Source: Azorinus chamasolen
Taxonomy: Eukaryota; Mollusca; Bivalvia; Cardiida; Solecurtidae
Reading direction: 5' to 3'
NCBI GenBank assembly: GCA_963576725.1
Contig: OY755252.1
Span: 51,981,059 to 52,045,058 of the forward strand
Length of the DNA stretch: 64,000 nucleotides
A model generated the notes under the pieces. It did no database searches, was not told the origin of the DNA, and saw only the letters and a list, made by a program, of their open reading frames with translations. The position numbers were made by a program, and so were the translations under genes. This document shows positions 40,798 through 50,700 of this stretch, one piece after another (the stretch's first letter is position 1; each line of letters starts with the position of its first letter).

Positions 40798-41786
40798 TGT
40801 CTCCCCCCCTTATGGGGAGGGAGACAAATTGACGTTAGGCTTTCTGTCTGTCCGTCCGTCTGTCTATTAAAATTCTTTTGCAGCTAACTCCTCCTATAAC
40901 TGGTCATGTGGTTTGGAATTTTGGCTGCAACAATTTTGACAGAAGTTATGGTCCTTCGTATTTTTTCCTTCTATAGAATATATAGCGAAAAAAAATTGTG
41001 CAGAAGTTATGGCCATTTGTAGCTTTTCCTTATAGCGAAAAAAATCTTGTGCACCAACTCGATTTTCCTGGTATATAGTATATAGAGAAAAAATCTTGTG
41101 CAGCTAATTCCTACACTATTTGAGGGATTTACTTTAAACTTTTACATATGAACCAGCTATATGTGTATTTTAGGGATTTACTTCAAACTTTTACATATGA
41201 ACAAGCTATATGTGAGGATGGTCATGTGGTTTGGAATTTTGGCTGCAACAATTTTGACAGAAGTTATGACCCTTTGGAGTTTTTCCTTATATAGAGTAAT
41301 AGCGAAAAAGTCTTGTGCAGCTAACTCCTCCTATACCTAGTGTTTATAGATGTCTACAAAAGTTTACAGATAACCAATCTGTATGTGATGCACAACCAAT
41401 CTATATGTACCTCTTGGTTACAACGTTCATTCCTCTTATGGGGGCCGCATGGCTCAGTGGTAGAGCGTCCGCCTGTGGTACGGAAGGTCGTGGGTTCTAT
41501 CCCCGGCCGCGACAGACCAAAAGTCGTTAAAAGTTGGTACTAGTAGCTCCCTTGTCTGCGCTCGACATTAAAAGGTGTAGTTCTAGGACTGGTCGGCCCG
41601 GTGTCAGGATAATGTGACTGGGTGGGATGCCCTTGCCATGTGCCCGCGGCAGGGGTATTTCAGTGAGGCAGCACTATAACTTGTCTCATGCGGGTGCCGT
41701 CTGCATATAACTGAAATACTGTTGGTCGGACGTTAAACCCAACTCACTCACTCACTCTTATGGGGGCGGGGTACCGGGGGGAGACA
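40798..41786 (+). mobile_element. element with TGTCTCCCCCC inverted ends and repeated interior
   Basis: The left end is TGTCTCCCCCC at 40798-40808 and the right end is GGGGGGAGACA at 41776-41786. Inside are gtctgtccgtccgtctgtct and repeats of cttgtgcagctaactcctcc, tggtcatgtggtttggaatt, ttttggctgcaacaattttg, gagggatttactttaaactt. It is pearl-like in plan and is split by the SINE at 41445-41754. Confidence 0.65.
41445..41754 (+). mobile_element. tRNA-derived SINE with perfect 12-bp target-site duplication
   Basis: The target duplication CTCTTATGGGGG occurs at 41433-41444 and 41755-41766. The head has A box TGGCTCAGTGGTAGAGCG and B box GGGTTCTATCCC. The body contains gtgtcaggataatgtgactg, atttcagtgaggcagcacta and ggtcggacgttaaacccaac, and ends in (CACT)n. 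The body looks like the conserved core domain of mollusc SINEs, though I cannot name the domain with certainty. The intact duplication means a recent insertion. Confidence 0.85.
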
Positions 41787-41837
41787 TGTGTTTTTCTCAA
41801 AAACAGACTCTAGTGGGTTATTTTCGTTGGGCGCCAA

Positions 41838-41978
41838 ATGTAACATGGTGAAAAGGTTGTGACTCGATTGGGACACGAACCCAGGGCCTCTGGCTTACCA
41901 TACCAACACTCTACCGACTGAGCTACCAAGCCACACAGTAAAGCCTATCAGCTTATTGCACCATAATCTCTATCCGGC
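41838..41978 (-). mobile_element. small tRNA-derived SINE, copy 2
   Basis: Same sequence as the 40.5 kb copy (tggcttggtagctcagtcgg on the - strand, ggttcgtgtcccaatcgagt). It is bounded by taacatggtgaaaaggttgt and attgcaccataatctc. Confidence 0.75.
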
Positions 41979-42558
41979 TACACAATTAACATCCATTATA
42001 GAACTGATGCCTTGCATTGTTGCAAGCAGGGCTGAGGGCCTTTTTATACCTATACTTAGGGAAAATCAAACGAATTGTAAAGAATAGTCAAGAATTCATT
42101 ATTATTCGTAGCTCGTTCGTATAATATATGCATTCGGCGTATTCTGAACTGATTGGTTTAAACTGATTCCTAACATTCATGCAGTATTCGTAGTAGATTC
42201 TGGTAGATCGTAGGGAATTCTTTACAATGTTCGTGCGATTCCAGCCGAATCCCACGAATATTCGTAACACTGTCGTATCTGTATCATAGCTAAATCGTAC
42301 AGCGTCACTAATTGGACCAGAAGATTTACAAAATTCCACGAATCGTCACGAATCCTAAAATTTATCTATTCTTGGCGATTCGTTGGATTCGTGGTCTGTG
42401 TGGAATAGGGGTATTAGGAAGGACCACCAGAAGGAGACATCAATCCCATGTTTCCAATGATTCCACAAGCTTTTCTAATGTTTCACATGTTGCTCATGTT
42501 ATAAACATGTTGTAGGAGCATGGCTCCTATATACATGTATATACTCTTGTTTTGTGTT

Positions 42559-42560
<2 letters not shown>

Positions 42561-42590
<30 letters not shown>
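42561..42590. repeat. (GA)n microsatellite
   Basis: About 15 uninterrupted GA units beside the right end of the TIR element. Confidence 0.95.
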
Positions 42591-42597
<7 letters not shown>

Positions 42598-42962
42598 AGT
42601 TGTGACTTACAGATGACGGGGGTCCTGTTCGGATCTGGTTGGATCAAATTGTTAAAGATCACTGCAGACTTGTGTTGTTCTTCAGCCTGAACTCATATTT
42701 CGTTACATAATGTACTTACTCCATAAATACACCTTTCTACACTATGCTTATTATATATATTAGGATACTATGATTGTTTAACAATGCTATTTACTCTGGA
42801 TAAAGACTAAACAACTGAAGTCCCAATTTTTCCGTTCAGCTGAAAGCATCACCTTGTCGAACAAACATGGTGAACTTATAGATTCACACAAAACAAACAA
42901 GATTAAACCACAATGTATTTTTGCAAAAGCAAATCAGTCATACATGAATGTTTTTTTCAAAC

Positions 42963-43290
42963 TATCATAGAAGCACTGAAATATCATAGAAGCACTGAAA
43001 TATCATAGAAGCACTGAACAACCGGAACAGGAAAGCACTGAACAGGAAAACAAGTAAATGAACAAAATACAGTAAAACCCATCTAATGTGACTACCACCA
43101 AAAAGAAATGAATCCGAGTCTCGAAGGCAGGTGTTAGCTTAAAACAAGGATGCATTCATCCTGCATTGAGGTACTACCTGCTTTCAATTACACATATGCT
43201 GATTCATGAAGGTACTACCTGCTTTCAATTACACATATGCTGATTCAGTAAGTTACTACCTGCTTTCAATTACACATATGCCGATTCATT
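42963..43290. repeat. short tandem repeats (19 bp x3; 37 bp x3) and B-like end
   Basis: atcatagaagcactgaaat is tripled at 42965-43018. ggtactacctgctttcaatt acacatatgctgattca is tripled at 43152-43290. A family B-like start acagtaaaacccatctaatg is at 43069. Confidence 0.7.
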
Positions 43291-43404
43291 AAGGTCACAT
43301 CAGAGGGGTTCTTCTGTTATAGTAAATACACAGGAAATGAAATATTGTATGATCTGGGTGGAGGAAAATAAACTGCCTAACAAAACTAAGCAATAGGAAA
43401 CAAC

Positions 43405-43650
43405 CTATTGAACTCTTTACTCCAGGAATATTCATGTAAGAAATGATGACATCAATTAATTAGATTAATTGTTATAAAAGCAGCTGACCACAGGAAGTTC
43501 TGTGATGGCAGGAACTTTAAAATCCTATCAATATTATTTCATTAGCAAAGAGAACACACTGGTCAGACGGCTCCTATAAGAGCTGTCTGATCTGGGTCTA
43601 CACTGTTTGAAAAGGGGTAGAAAGGCGTATTTATGGAGTAAAAGGTTATA
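43405..43650 (+). repeat. family A MITE, near complete
   Basis: It runs from gaactctttactccaggaat through tgatgacatcaattaattag, cagacggctcctataagagc and tgtctgatctgggtctacac to tttatggagtaaaaggtta. Confidence 0.85.
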
Positions 43651-43894
43651 GCACTATTGAAATAAATCAAACCAAACATATGTATTGAACTTGGTACAAA
43701 GTACACATAAGCATTTAATGGCGTCACAGGAAACTGTAGAGGACTATTGAATGACAAACTATACACATAAAATGAGCATATGAAAACTTATTACAGATAG
43801 ACACTGAATGAGGGAAATAATCTGTATACACACACACTAAGTTCATTGAATCAATGTAGATAAGCACCGAATGAAAGGAAGCAAGTAATGGGAG

Positions 43895-44062
43895 CATTGA
43901 AAGCAATGCCATAGTCCCCTACCGACTGAATGAAAGCAATGCCATAGTCCCCTACCGGCTGAATGAAAGCAATGCCATAGTCCCCTTCCGGCTGAATGAA
44001 AGCAATGCCATAGTCCCCTTCCGGCTGAATGAAAGCAATGCCATAGTCCCCTTCCGGCTGAA
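43895..44062 (+). repeat. 34-bp tandem repeat, 5 copies
   Basis: The unit is aagcaatgccatagtcccct tccggctgaatga. Confidence 0.92.
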
Positions 44063-44094
44063 TGTTCATTCCAACTGCTGTAATTCCCTGACAA

Positions 44095-45352
44095 ATCATT
44101 GAAGCGTAAATCAATTCAAACTTGACCTGTAACTAATTATAATAAAGCTACAAACCAAATATCACCCTAATATCTGCTAAGGTTTGGAGAAACAAAGCAA
44201 ATGCAGCATATCAAAATTCAATCTTGATCTTTAACTCATAACTTCACTTCAATACCTGCCAGGGAACTCTGGAAAGCCTAAACTTTCCTGAACAGCTGTA
44301 TAGGTAAAACAGCTGTAATTCTGTGCAAAATCAATGTAGAGTAACAAAATTCAAACTTGATCTGCAACTTATTACAATAAAGCTACAATACCGAATATAA
44401 CATCAATATCTGCATTGATACAGAAAAAAAGTCCGGAAAACCTAACATTTCATAAAATGTTCTAAGTCCAACTGCTGTAATTCCGTGAACAATGAAAGTA
44501 GTGTAACAAAATTCAAACTTGTTCTGTAAATCATTATAATAAAGCCACATACCAAAACTCACTTCAATATCTGCTACAGTTCAGAAAAAAATCCGGAAAA
44601 CCTGAAATTTCCGAAAACTCATTTCCCGGAAAATTTCTTAAGTTAAACCACTGTAATTCCATGAAAAAGTAATGTATCATAACGAAACTTCAAACTTGAT
44701 CTGTAACTCATTATAATAAAGTCACATACCAAATATCACTTCAATATCTACAATGGTTTAGAAAAAATTGGGAAAACCTGAAATTTCCGGAAAATTTCAA
44801 GGTCAAACAGCTGTAATTTTGTGAAAAATCAATGCAGTGCAACAAAATTCAAACTTGATCTGTAACTCATTATAATAAGCTACAATTCCGAATTTAACAT
44901 CAATATCTGCATTGGTACAGAAAAAAAGTCCGGAAAACCTAACATTTCATAAAATGTTCTAAGTCCAACTGCTGTAATTCTGTGAAAAATGAAAGTAGTG
45001 CAACAAAATTCAAACTTGATCTGTAAATCAATATAATATGGTACATACCAAATATCACATCAATATTTGCAAGGGTTTAGAAAAAAGTCTGAAAACCCTG
45101 AATTTCCGGAAAATTTCTCAGTAAAACTACTGTAATTCCGTGAAAATTCAATGAAGCGTAACGAAATTCAAACTTGATCTGTAACTCATTATTTTAAAGC
45201 AACATACTAAATATCACTATAATATCTGCTACAATTTAGAAAAAACTCCGTAAAACCTGAAATTTCCGAAAAAAATCTCAGTCAAAATGCTGTAATTCCG
45301 TAAAAAATCAATGGAGTGTAACAAAATTCAAACTTGATCTGTAACTCAATAT
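44095..45352 (+). repeat. about 165-bp tandem array, 7-8 copies, interrupted
   Basis: The unit is aacaaaattcaaacttgatc, tgtaactcattataataaag, cataccaaatatcacttcaa, tatctgctaaggtttagaaa, cggaaaacctgaaatttccg, actgtaattccgtgaaaaat. Units resume at 46040-46225 on the far side of an insertion. Confidence 0.85.
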
Positions 45353-46036
45353 TTTGTTAGCCCTATCTACCAATCAGAATCACCATGAGTGAGGAAATGC
45401 AATCACGTGACCAGAACCCTCAGAGAATTGATGCTGTCTAACTGACCAGACCCTTTTGCTATAAGTTATAAATTTTAAAATATTTTAGATTATTTAACTA
45501 AGAAATAGTGACATTTTAGGACTACGCAGTTAATTGGAATAATATCTTTTTAATGGACGTTACCTTTCGTTACGGGAATATCTGATTTCGAAGGAATTTA
45601 CTGGAATAACTGTTTACCCTGTGTGAGTTCTTTGTTCAGATAATGGCGGACGGGGTAGACTTGACCACAACATCCCAGATTCAGGTTAACAATAATGAAC
45701 TGAATTCTGGAGATAAAGAGTCTCTTCAGGGTTTGCAGCCTTCACCGGCGCCTGGAGTCTCTGCTGATTTAAAAGACATATCGGTGTCTAGCCAGTCCAG
45801 ATTGGGACTTTTTCGAGTGTTTGCTGGGCTTTCTCCGGCCACATGTACACGTGGGGCTGATAAGCCATTACACAATACAGCCAGTGGAATTTACCGCTTT
45901 GTACTGGAACAGGCGTGAGGTCAGTGTTAAGTACCACAGCCGATGCTGTGGCGTGTAATCCCAGCAGTGTAGTAAATGACATAAGTGCTAATCTTGGGAG
46001 CACGCAGTTGCCAGGTTACGGTATCGCGGGATTCTC
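45353..46036 (+). mobile_element. unidentified 0.68 kb insertion splitting a tandem unit
   Basis: The left junction is gtaactcaat|attttgtta and the right is gattctcaat|tataaagct, which restores the array unit (actcattataataaagct). It has higher GC than its surroundings, a CACGTG motif at 45413-45418, and an intact ATG ORF. The ends show no long inverted or direct repeat that I can see. It could be a retroelement 5' end, a solo terminal repeat, or a captured gene fragment. Confidence 0.5.
45643..45918 (+). CDS. hypothetical 91-codon ORF inside the 45.35 kb insertion
   Basis: It begins atATGGCGGACGG, a strong start context, and reads MADGVDLTTTSQIQVNNN.. with a Ser/Gln/Asn-rich first half (SPAPGVSADLKDISVSSQ) and a second half LGLFRVFAGLSPATC. 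It ends TGA at 45916-45918. No domain is recognised. The composition is that of real coding sequence rather than of the repeats, and a Gln/Ser-rich N-terminus preceding a spliced or lost downstream part is possible. It could be a gag-like start of a retroelement or a first exon copied from a host gene. Confidence 0.35.
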   Translation: MADGVDLTTTSQIQVNNNELNSGDKESLQGLQPSPAPGVSADLKDISVSSQSRLGLFRVFAGLSPATCTRGADKPLHNTASGIYRFVLEQA

Positions 46037-46374
46037 AATTATAAAGCTACATGCCAAATACCTCATCAATATCTGAAAGGGTTTACAAAAAAGGTCCAGA
46101 AAACCTGAATTTTTGGGAAATTTCTAAGTAAAACCACTGTAATTCCGTGAAAATTCAATGAAGCATAACGAAATTCAAACTTGATCTGTAACTCATTATA
46201 ATAAAGCCACATATCAGATATCTCAAATGTCTTCGGCGATGCCTGTAGGGGACTAATAAATCAAGGGGAAACAATATACATAAAAATTATAAGCACTGAA
46301 TTAACCCTATACAGTTAAATCACGATTATTCAACCATTTAAATACATACATGTATAATTATTGACCTTCAAGGC

Positions 46375-46472
46375 AGGTGGCAGCTTAATGCAAGGGTGAA
46401 ATTCCTGCAGAAAGCTCCTCTAGAAGCTTTCTGCATGACTTCCACCATGCATTAAACAGCCACCTGCCTAGA
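46375..46472. repeat. family B palindrome fragment
   Basis: gcaggtggcagcttaatgca..agaaagctcctctagaagct..ttctgcatgacttccaccat..gcattaaacagccacctgcc. Confidence 0.75.
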
Positions 46473-46647
46473 CAACTCGTACAGGAGCTAGAAGACTCTG
46501 AGCAGACAACTCGTACAGGAGCTGTCTCATCATGATGAACTCTGTAAAGGTAAATTAGGACATGGGCAGCCAATGTAGACCGTAAGCCCTTAGATGAAAC
46601 TATTTCCTTGTTTGCTTTATCTGCATATTTAATTTAGGTCTGATTTA

Positions 46648-46886
46648 ACAGTTAACCCTGTCCATGTTGAATATTCATATAAGAAATTAATAATGTTATG
46701 AATATTTATTAGCAGATGTTTTTATAATGGCATGTGTACACATGTATGTTTGGTACTGGTGAAAAACTGTTAAGTCCGATCTATTATAAATTCATACGAC
46801 AAATCAGACAGCTCCTACATCTGATCTGGATCTGGTCTGTTTGCAAAGGCATGAAAACACGTTTATATGAAGGAAATGGTTAAATA
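46648..46886 (+). repeat. family A MITE
   Basis: It runs from agttaaccctgtccatgttg through atattcatataagaaattaa, aatcagacagctcctacatc and tgatctggatctggtctgtt to tatgaaggaaatggttaa. Confidence 0.8.
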
Positions 46887-46925
46887 TGTAGCTGATTACA
46901 ATAATTCCTTGTAAAATACATGTGA

Positions 46926-47130
46926 TATAGAACCTGTCTTAAGCAGCCATTCATTTCTTGAGTCTTAAAAAGCAGTTGGTTGCTTAATGCAGGGCAAAGG
47001 CAATGCAGGAGGCTCCTATAGCAATTTTTTGCATCACATTCGACCCGTATTAAGCTACCACCTGCCTTACAGACCCATAATTAGACCTGTTTTTTGTGAC
47101 CACTTAAGAGAGGTTCTACAGTAGTTATAT
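46926..47130. repeat. family B MITE, near complete
   Basis: The ends are tagaacctgtcttaagcagc and accacttaagagaggttcta cagtag. The internal palindrome contains ggttgcttaatgcagggcaa..gaggctcctatagcaatttt..acccgtattaagctaccacc. Confidence 0.8.
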
Positions 47131-47329
47131 TTGACTGCCAATGAGCCCTGACTGTATGGTGCCAAATGTACTTGACTTTACACTTTGAATGCGGGAATCA
47201 AATGTACTTGGTTTTACAAACTATATAGATGAAGCTGAGAGGGTTCCTCTGGCAGCCTTCTGGTGAGGCTCTACTGTATTTGTCATTCAAATGTAAGTGC
47301 CTTAGACTGAATGCACTCTATAGTTAACT

Positions 47330-47615
47330 CATTCCCTACTAGACCAGTTTGAGACCCCACCTCTGTGAATAAATCTATCGAAAACGAGCATTTACAAGAA
47401 AAAACGAAACTTTTAGAATTGTGTAGTTTTTTAAACTTTTGTGATATGGAGCAAATCGAGGGCTTGGTGCAAACTATTCTAACTCCTTTACTTTGTGAAG
47501 GAGTTTTGCACCAATCCCTCGAAATGCTCTATATCACAATCGTTTAAAAAAAGACTTTTACAGAGGTGTCAAGTGATCAATACAGAGGTGTCAAGTGATC
47601 AATACAAGAAAATGG
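47330..47615. repeat. family C MITE
   Basis: It runs from ttaactcattccctactaga to aagaaaatgggttaa. The hairpin has ttttgtgatatggagcaaat on one side and tcgaaatgctctatatcaca on the other. The 60-codon open frame inside is not a gene. Confidence 0.8.
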
Positions 47616-47693
47616 GTTAAACACTAATGGGTCATTCAGCTTTGAATATAAGATAAGATTTAGAGTTCTCAATATACAATGTACACAGCATCT

Positions 47694-47781
47694 TCAACTT
47701 CCTGTTTTGGTGCATTTGTCTCCTTTCTCTGAATATCCACAGCAACAATAGTATGTCTGAGTCCTGTAGCTTGTCACTTGT
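47694..47781 (-). CDS. mucin/TSP1 gene, terminal exon
   Basis: The acceptor is tttattttcag (- strand). The exon encodes QVTSYRTQTYYCCCGYSEKG, DKCTKTGS and TGA. The CC.GY..K...C ending repeats that of the exon at 58374-58468. No good donor precedes the stop, so this is taken as the real C-terminus. Confidence 0.75.
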
Positions 47782-50700
47782 CTGAAAATAAACATCAGAT
47801 GATAATATAATCCCTATACTCCATAAATACGTCTTTCTACGCCTTTGCAAATAGAGTAGACCCAGATCAGACATCTCCTATAGGAGCTGTCTGATCTTGG
47901 TCTGCTCTGTTTGCTTATGATATACTATAGATATGAGTCTATAGTTTCTGCAATGACCAAAGATTCCTGTGTCCATCTGCTATTATAACAATTAATCTGA
48001 TTTATATGCATCATGTCATTATTTCTTCAATAAATATTCATGGAGTAAAGGATTAATGATGCACAAGACAATACCTGTAAAAACGCCCATAATGTGTCGA
48101 TTTAACCCTTTACTCCATGAATATTCAAACAGAGTAGACCAAGCTCAGGCGGCTCCTGATCAATGTCTGCTGATTCTTTATGAAATTATAACAAATCTGA
48201 CTCTAGATTTTCTACCAGTTCATGTACCAAAACACCCCGTGTACAAAATTCAGCTAATACATATTCATGAAATCCTTATTTCTTACATGAATATTGAACA
48301 GGTAAATGGTGAGAGAGGTTGAGAGGTTGAACGGTAATTATTTTTCATGTCGTATTTCACTGAGAGAGCAGCCATAAGTCCTTTACTCTATGAATATTCA
48401 GGTAAGAAATAATGACATCATGAATATTCACTGAAGTTTTATAATGGCACTGTGAACTAAATAATTTTCTATCGTGACCAAAACTGTAGAATTAGATCTA
48501 TATTATATAAAAAGAGTGCTGTGTACGGTACATGTATATTATATAACAAGAGCACTGTGTACGGTACATGTATATTATATAACAAGAGTACTGTGTACCG
48601 TACATGTATATCATATAACAAGAGCACAGTGTACAGTACATGCATATTATATAACAAGAGCACTGTGTCACCAGTTAAGGTCATGGTGACCTTGACCTTT
48701 GACCTAGTGACCTCAAAAACTACAGGGCTAATTTAGTTGTCATGACCAATAACCACAGCAAATTTGAAGATCCTAAGCCAAACCCTTGAGCAATTATTGA
48801 TCAGAAACCATTTTATCAGTTAAGGTCATGGTGACCTTGACCTTTGACCTAGTGACCTAAAAACAATAGGGGTCATCCAGTTGTCATGACCAACTACTGC
48901 AGCAAGTTTGAAGATTCTAAGCCAAACCCTTGAGCAGTTATTGATCGAAAACCATTTCACCATTTTAGGTCATTTTGACCTTGACCTTTGACCTAGTGAC
49001 CTCAAAAGCAATAAGGGTCATCTACTTGTCATGACCAACCACCACAGTAAGTTTGAAGATTCTATGCCAAGTCGTTTATTAGTTATTGTTCGGAAACCAT
49101 CGATCTACCGACCGACCGACAGACCGACCGACCAACTGACATGTGCAAAGCAATATACCCCCATTTTTTTCAAAAAGGGGGTATAATAATTTCAATAGTT
49201 TTCCTAGATAACAACAGACAAACCAAAAGTTGACCGATGAACAGAGCAACGAATGCACAAAGTTCAAGGGCCATAACTTTAAAATAAAATGATATATAAA
49301 AAAATCCATATTAAGGTAATATCATATAAAAAAAATTGTAAAAAATTGTAAAAAAAAAGTAAATATCATTTAAAATATAAAAGTTACGACCATCCTCATA
49401 TTTGCATATATTTGCATTATTTTTTTAGTGCAAGGGCTATAGCTCTGTAACGACAAATCAAATGAACCTCAGAATCAACTCCACTTTAGATCTTGGTGCA
49501 TTAAAGATATGTGTGATGTTTCATTTATATCCGTCAAATAGTGTTCCAAGAAAATGGTGAACAAACAAAATGTCGATTGGCAAATTGACAGGGCCACACC
49601 AATATACAACCACCTGTGTTAGGTGGGCATATATAAAGCCAACAGAGCAGACCTTGATCAGATGGTCCCCATAGGAGCAGTCTGATCTGGGTCTACTGTT
49701 TGCAAAGGTGTATAAAAGCGTATTTATGAAGAAAATGGTTAATTAACCGTTTCCCTGTCAATATCTATGTAAAACATAATGACATCATGAACATTATTAG
49801 CTGAATTTTTATGTTTTATTTTCAAGGATTTTTTTGCTTTGACAAAAACTGTAGAATCAGATCTATATCATGGCATAAGCAAACAGAGCAGACCCATCAG
49901 GAGTCATCTGATCTGGATCTACTATGTTTGCAAATGCGTGAAAGTGCCATTTATATGAAGGAAAGGGTTTCCTTTCCTTTTTGACAACCTTTCTTAACAA
50001 ATTAGCCCTTTACTCCATGAATATTTATGTAAGAAGAAATGTCAGTCTGGCAGAAAGATATATCCAAAATTGACTCTACCGAGAACAAGTACTGGAACCA
50101 AATAATCCACAGCTGTACGTTTCAGTGGTGGTTACTGCACATGTCTGTTTTGCTATTCCAGTTCCGCATGACTTCTGTCCACATGGCCGTGTCTGCAAAG
50201 CTTCGCCCCTTTGTTGATAAAAACACATTATGTAATAGAATCTGCGTAACGTTTAAACCTTTATCTCACTTATCAGGACAGGATGTCCATCATTGAGTGT
50301 CAAACATTTTTGATCCAGTGAGATGCCAAGTAACCCGGCCCCTCATCAGGATCCAAGTTGTTTGACACTCAATCAACAGTTTTTCAATAACTCTACTGAA
50401 TTGTGAGTAGGTAAAATAAGCACCAGCTAGCTAGATCACAATTTAAGCATTCTTCTGTTTTTCAGTGGGTTAAAAAGGCTTAAGCACTAAATCAGTGATT
50501 TTAAAGTCACATAACTTCCTTTTTGTTATTGTTTTATCAAATTTCCTCTGAAACAAATCATGATTTGATATGTATCATATAAAGTTTTGCATTTTCATCA
50601 ATATCTAAACTGTTTGACATTCTGAAAATCATAAATGTATTTTTAGAAAAAGCAGCAACTGACATTAAATTTCCAGACGACAAATGTTCAGAGCACAGGA

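Larger units (their letters stand above)
39998..42417. mobile_element. 2.4 kb terminal-inverted-repeat element (non-autonomous)
   Basis: The terminal repeats at 39998-40041 and 42374-42417 are complementary at 42 of 44 positions (ctaatacccctattccacag..cacgaatcgcc). Weaker symmetry continues inward and outward. The sub-terminal 300-350 bp on both sides are full of ACGAAT/ATTCGT motifs. The interior (40.4-42.0 kb) holds later insertions: two - strand SINEs, a TGTCTCCCCCC element and one + strand SINE. No transposase is recognised; the 138-codon - strand frame at 40081-40497 is partly TIR and partly SINE flank. TA next to the ATACCCC ends is a possible target duplication. Confidence 0.8.

Noticed and set aside
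43843..44114. Two - strand frames with GRGLWHCFHSA and GDYGIAFIQPE repeats
   Set aside because: A 34-bp tandem repeat read in two frames.
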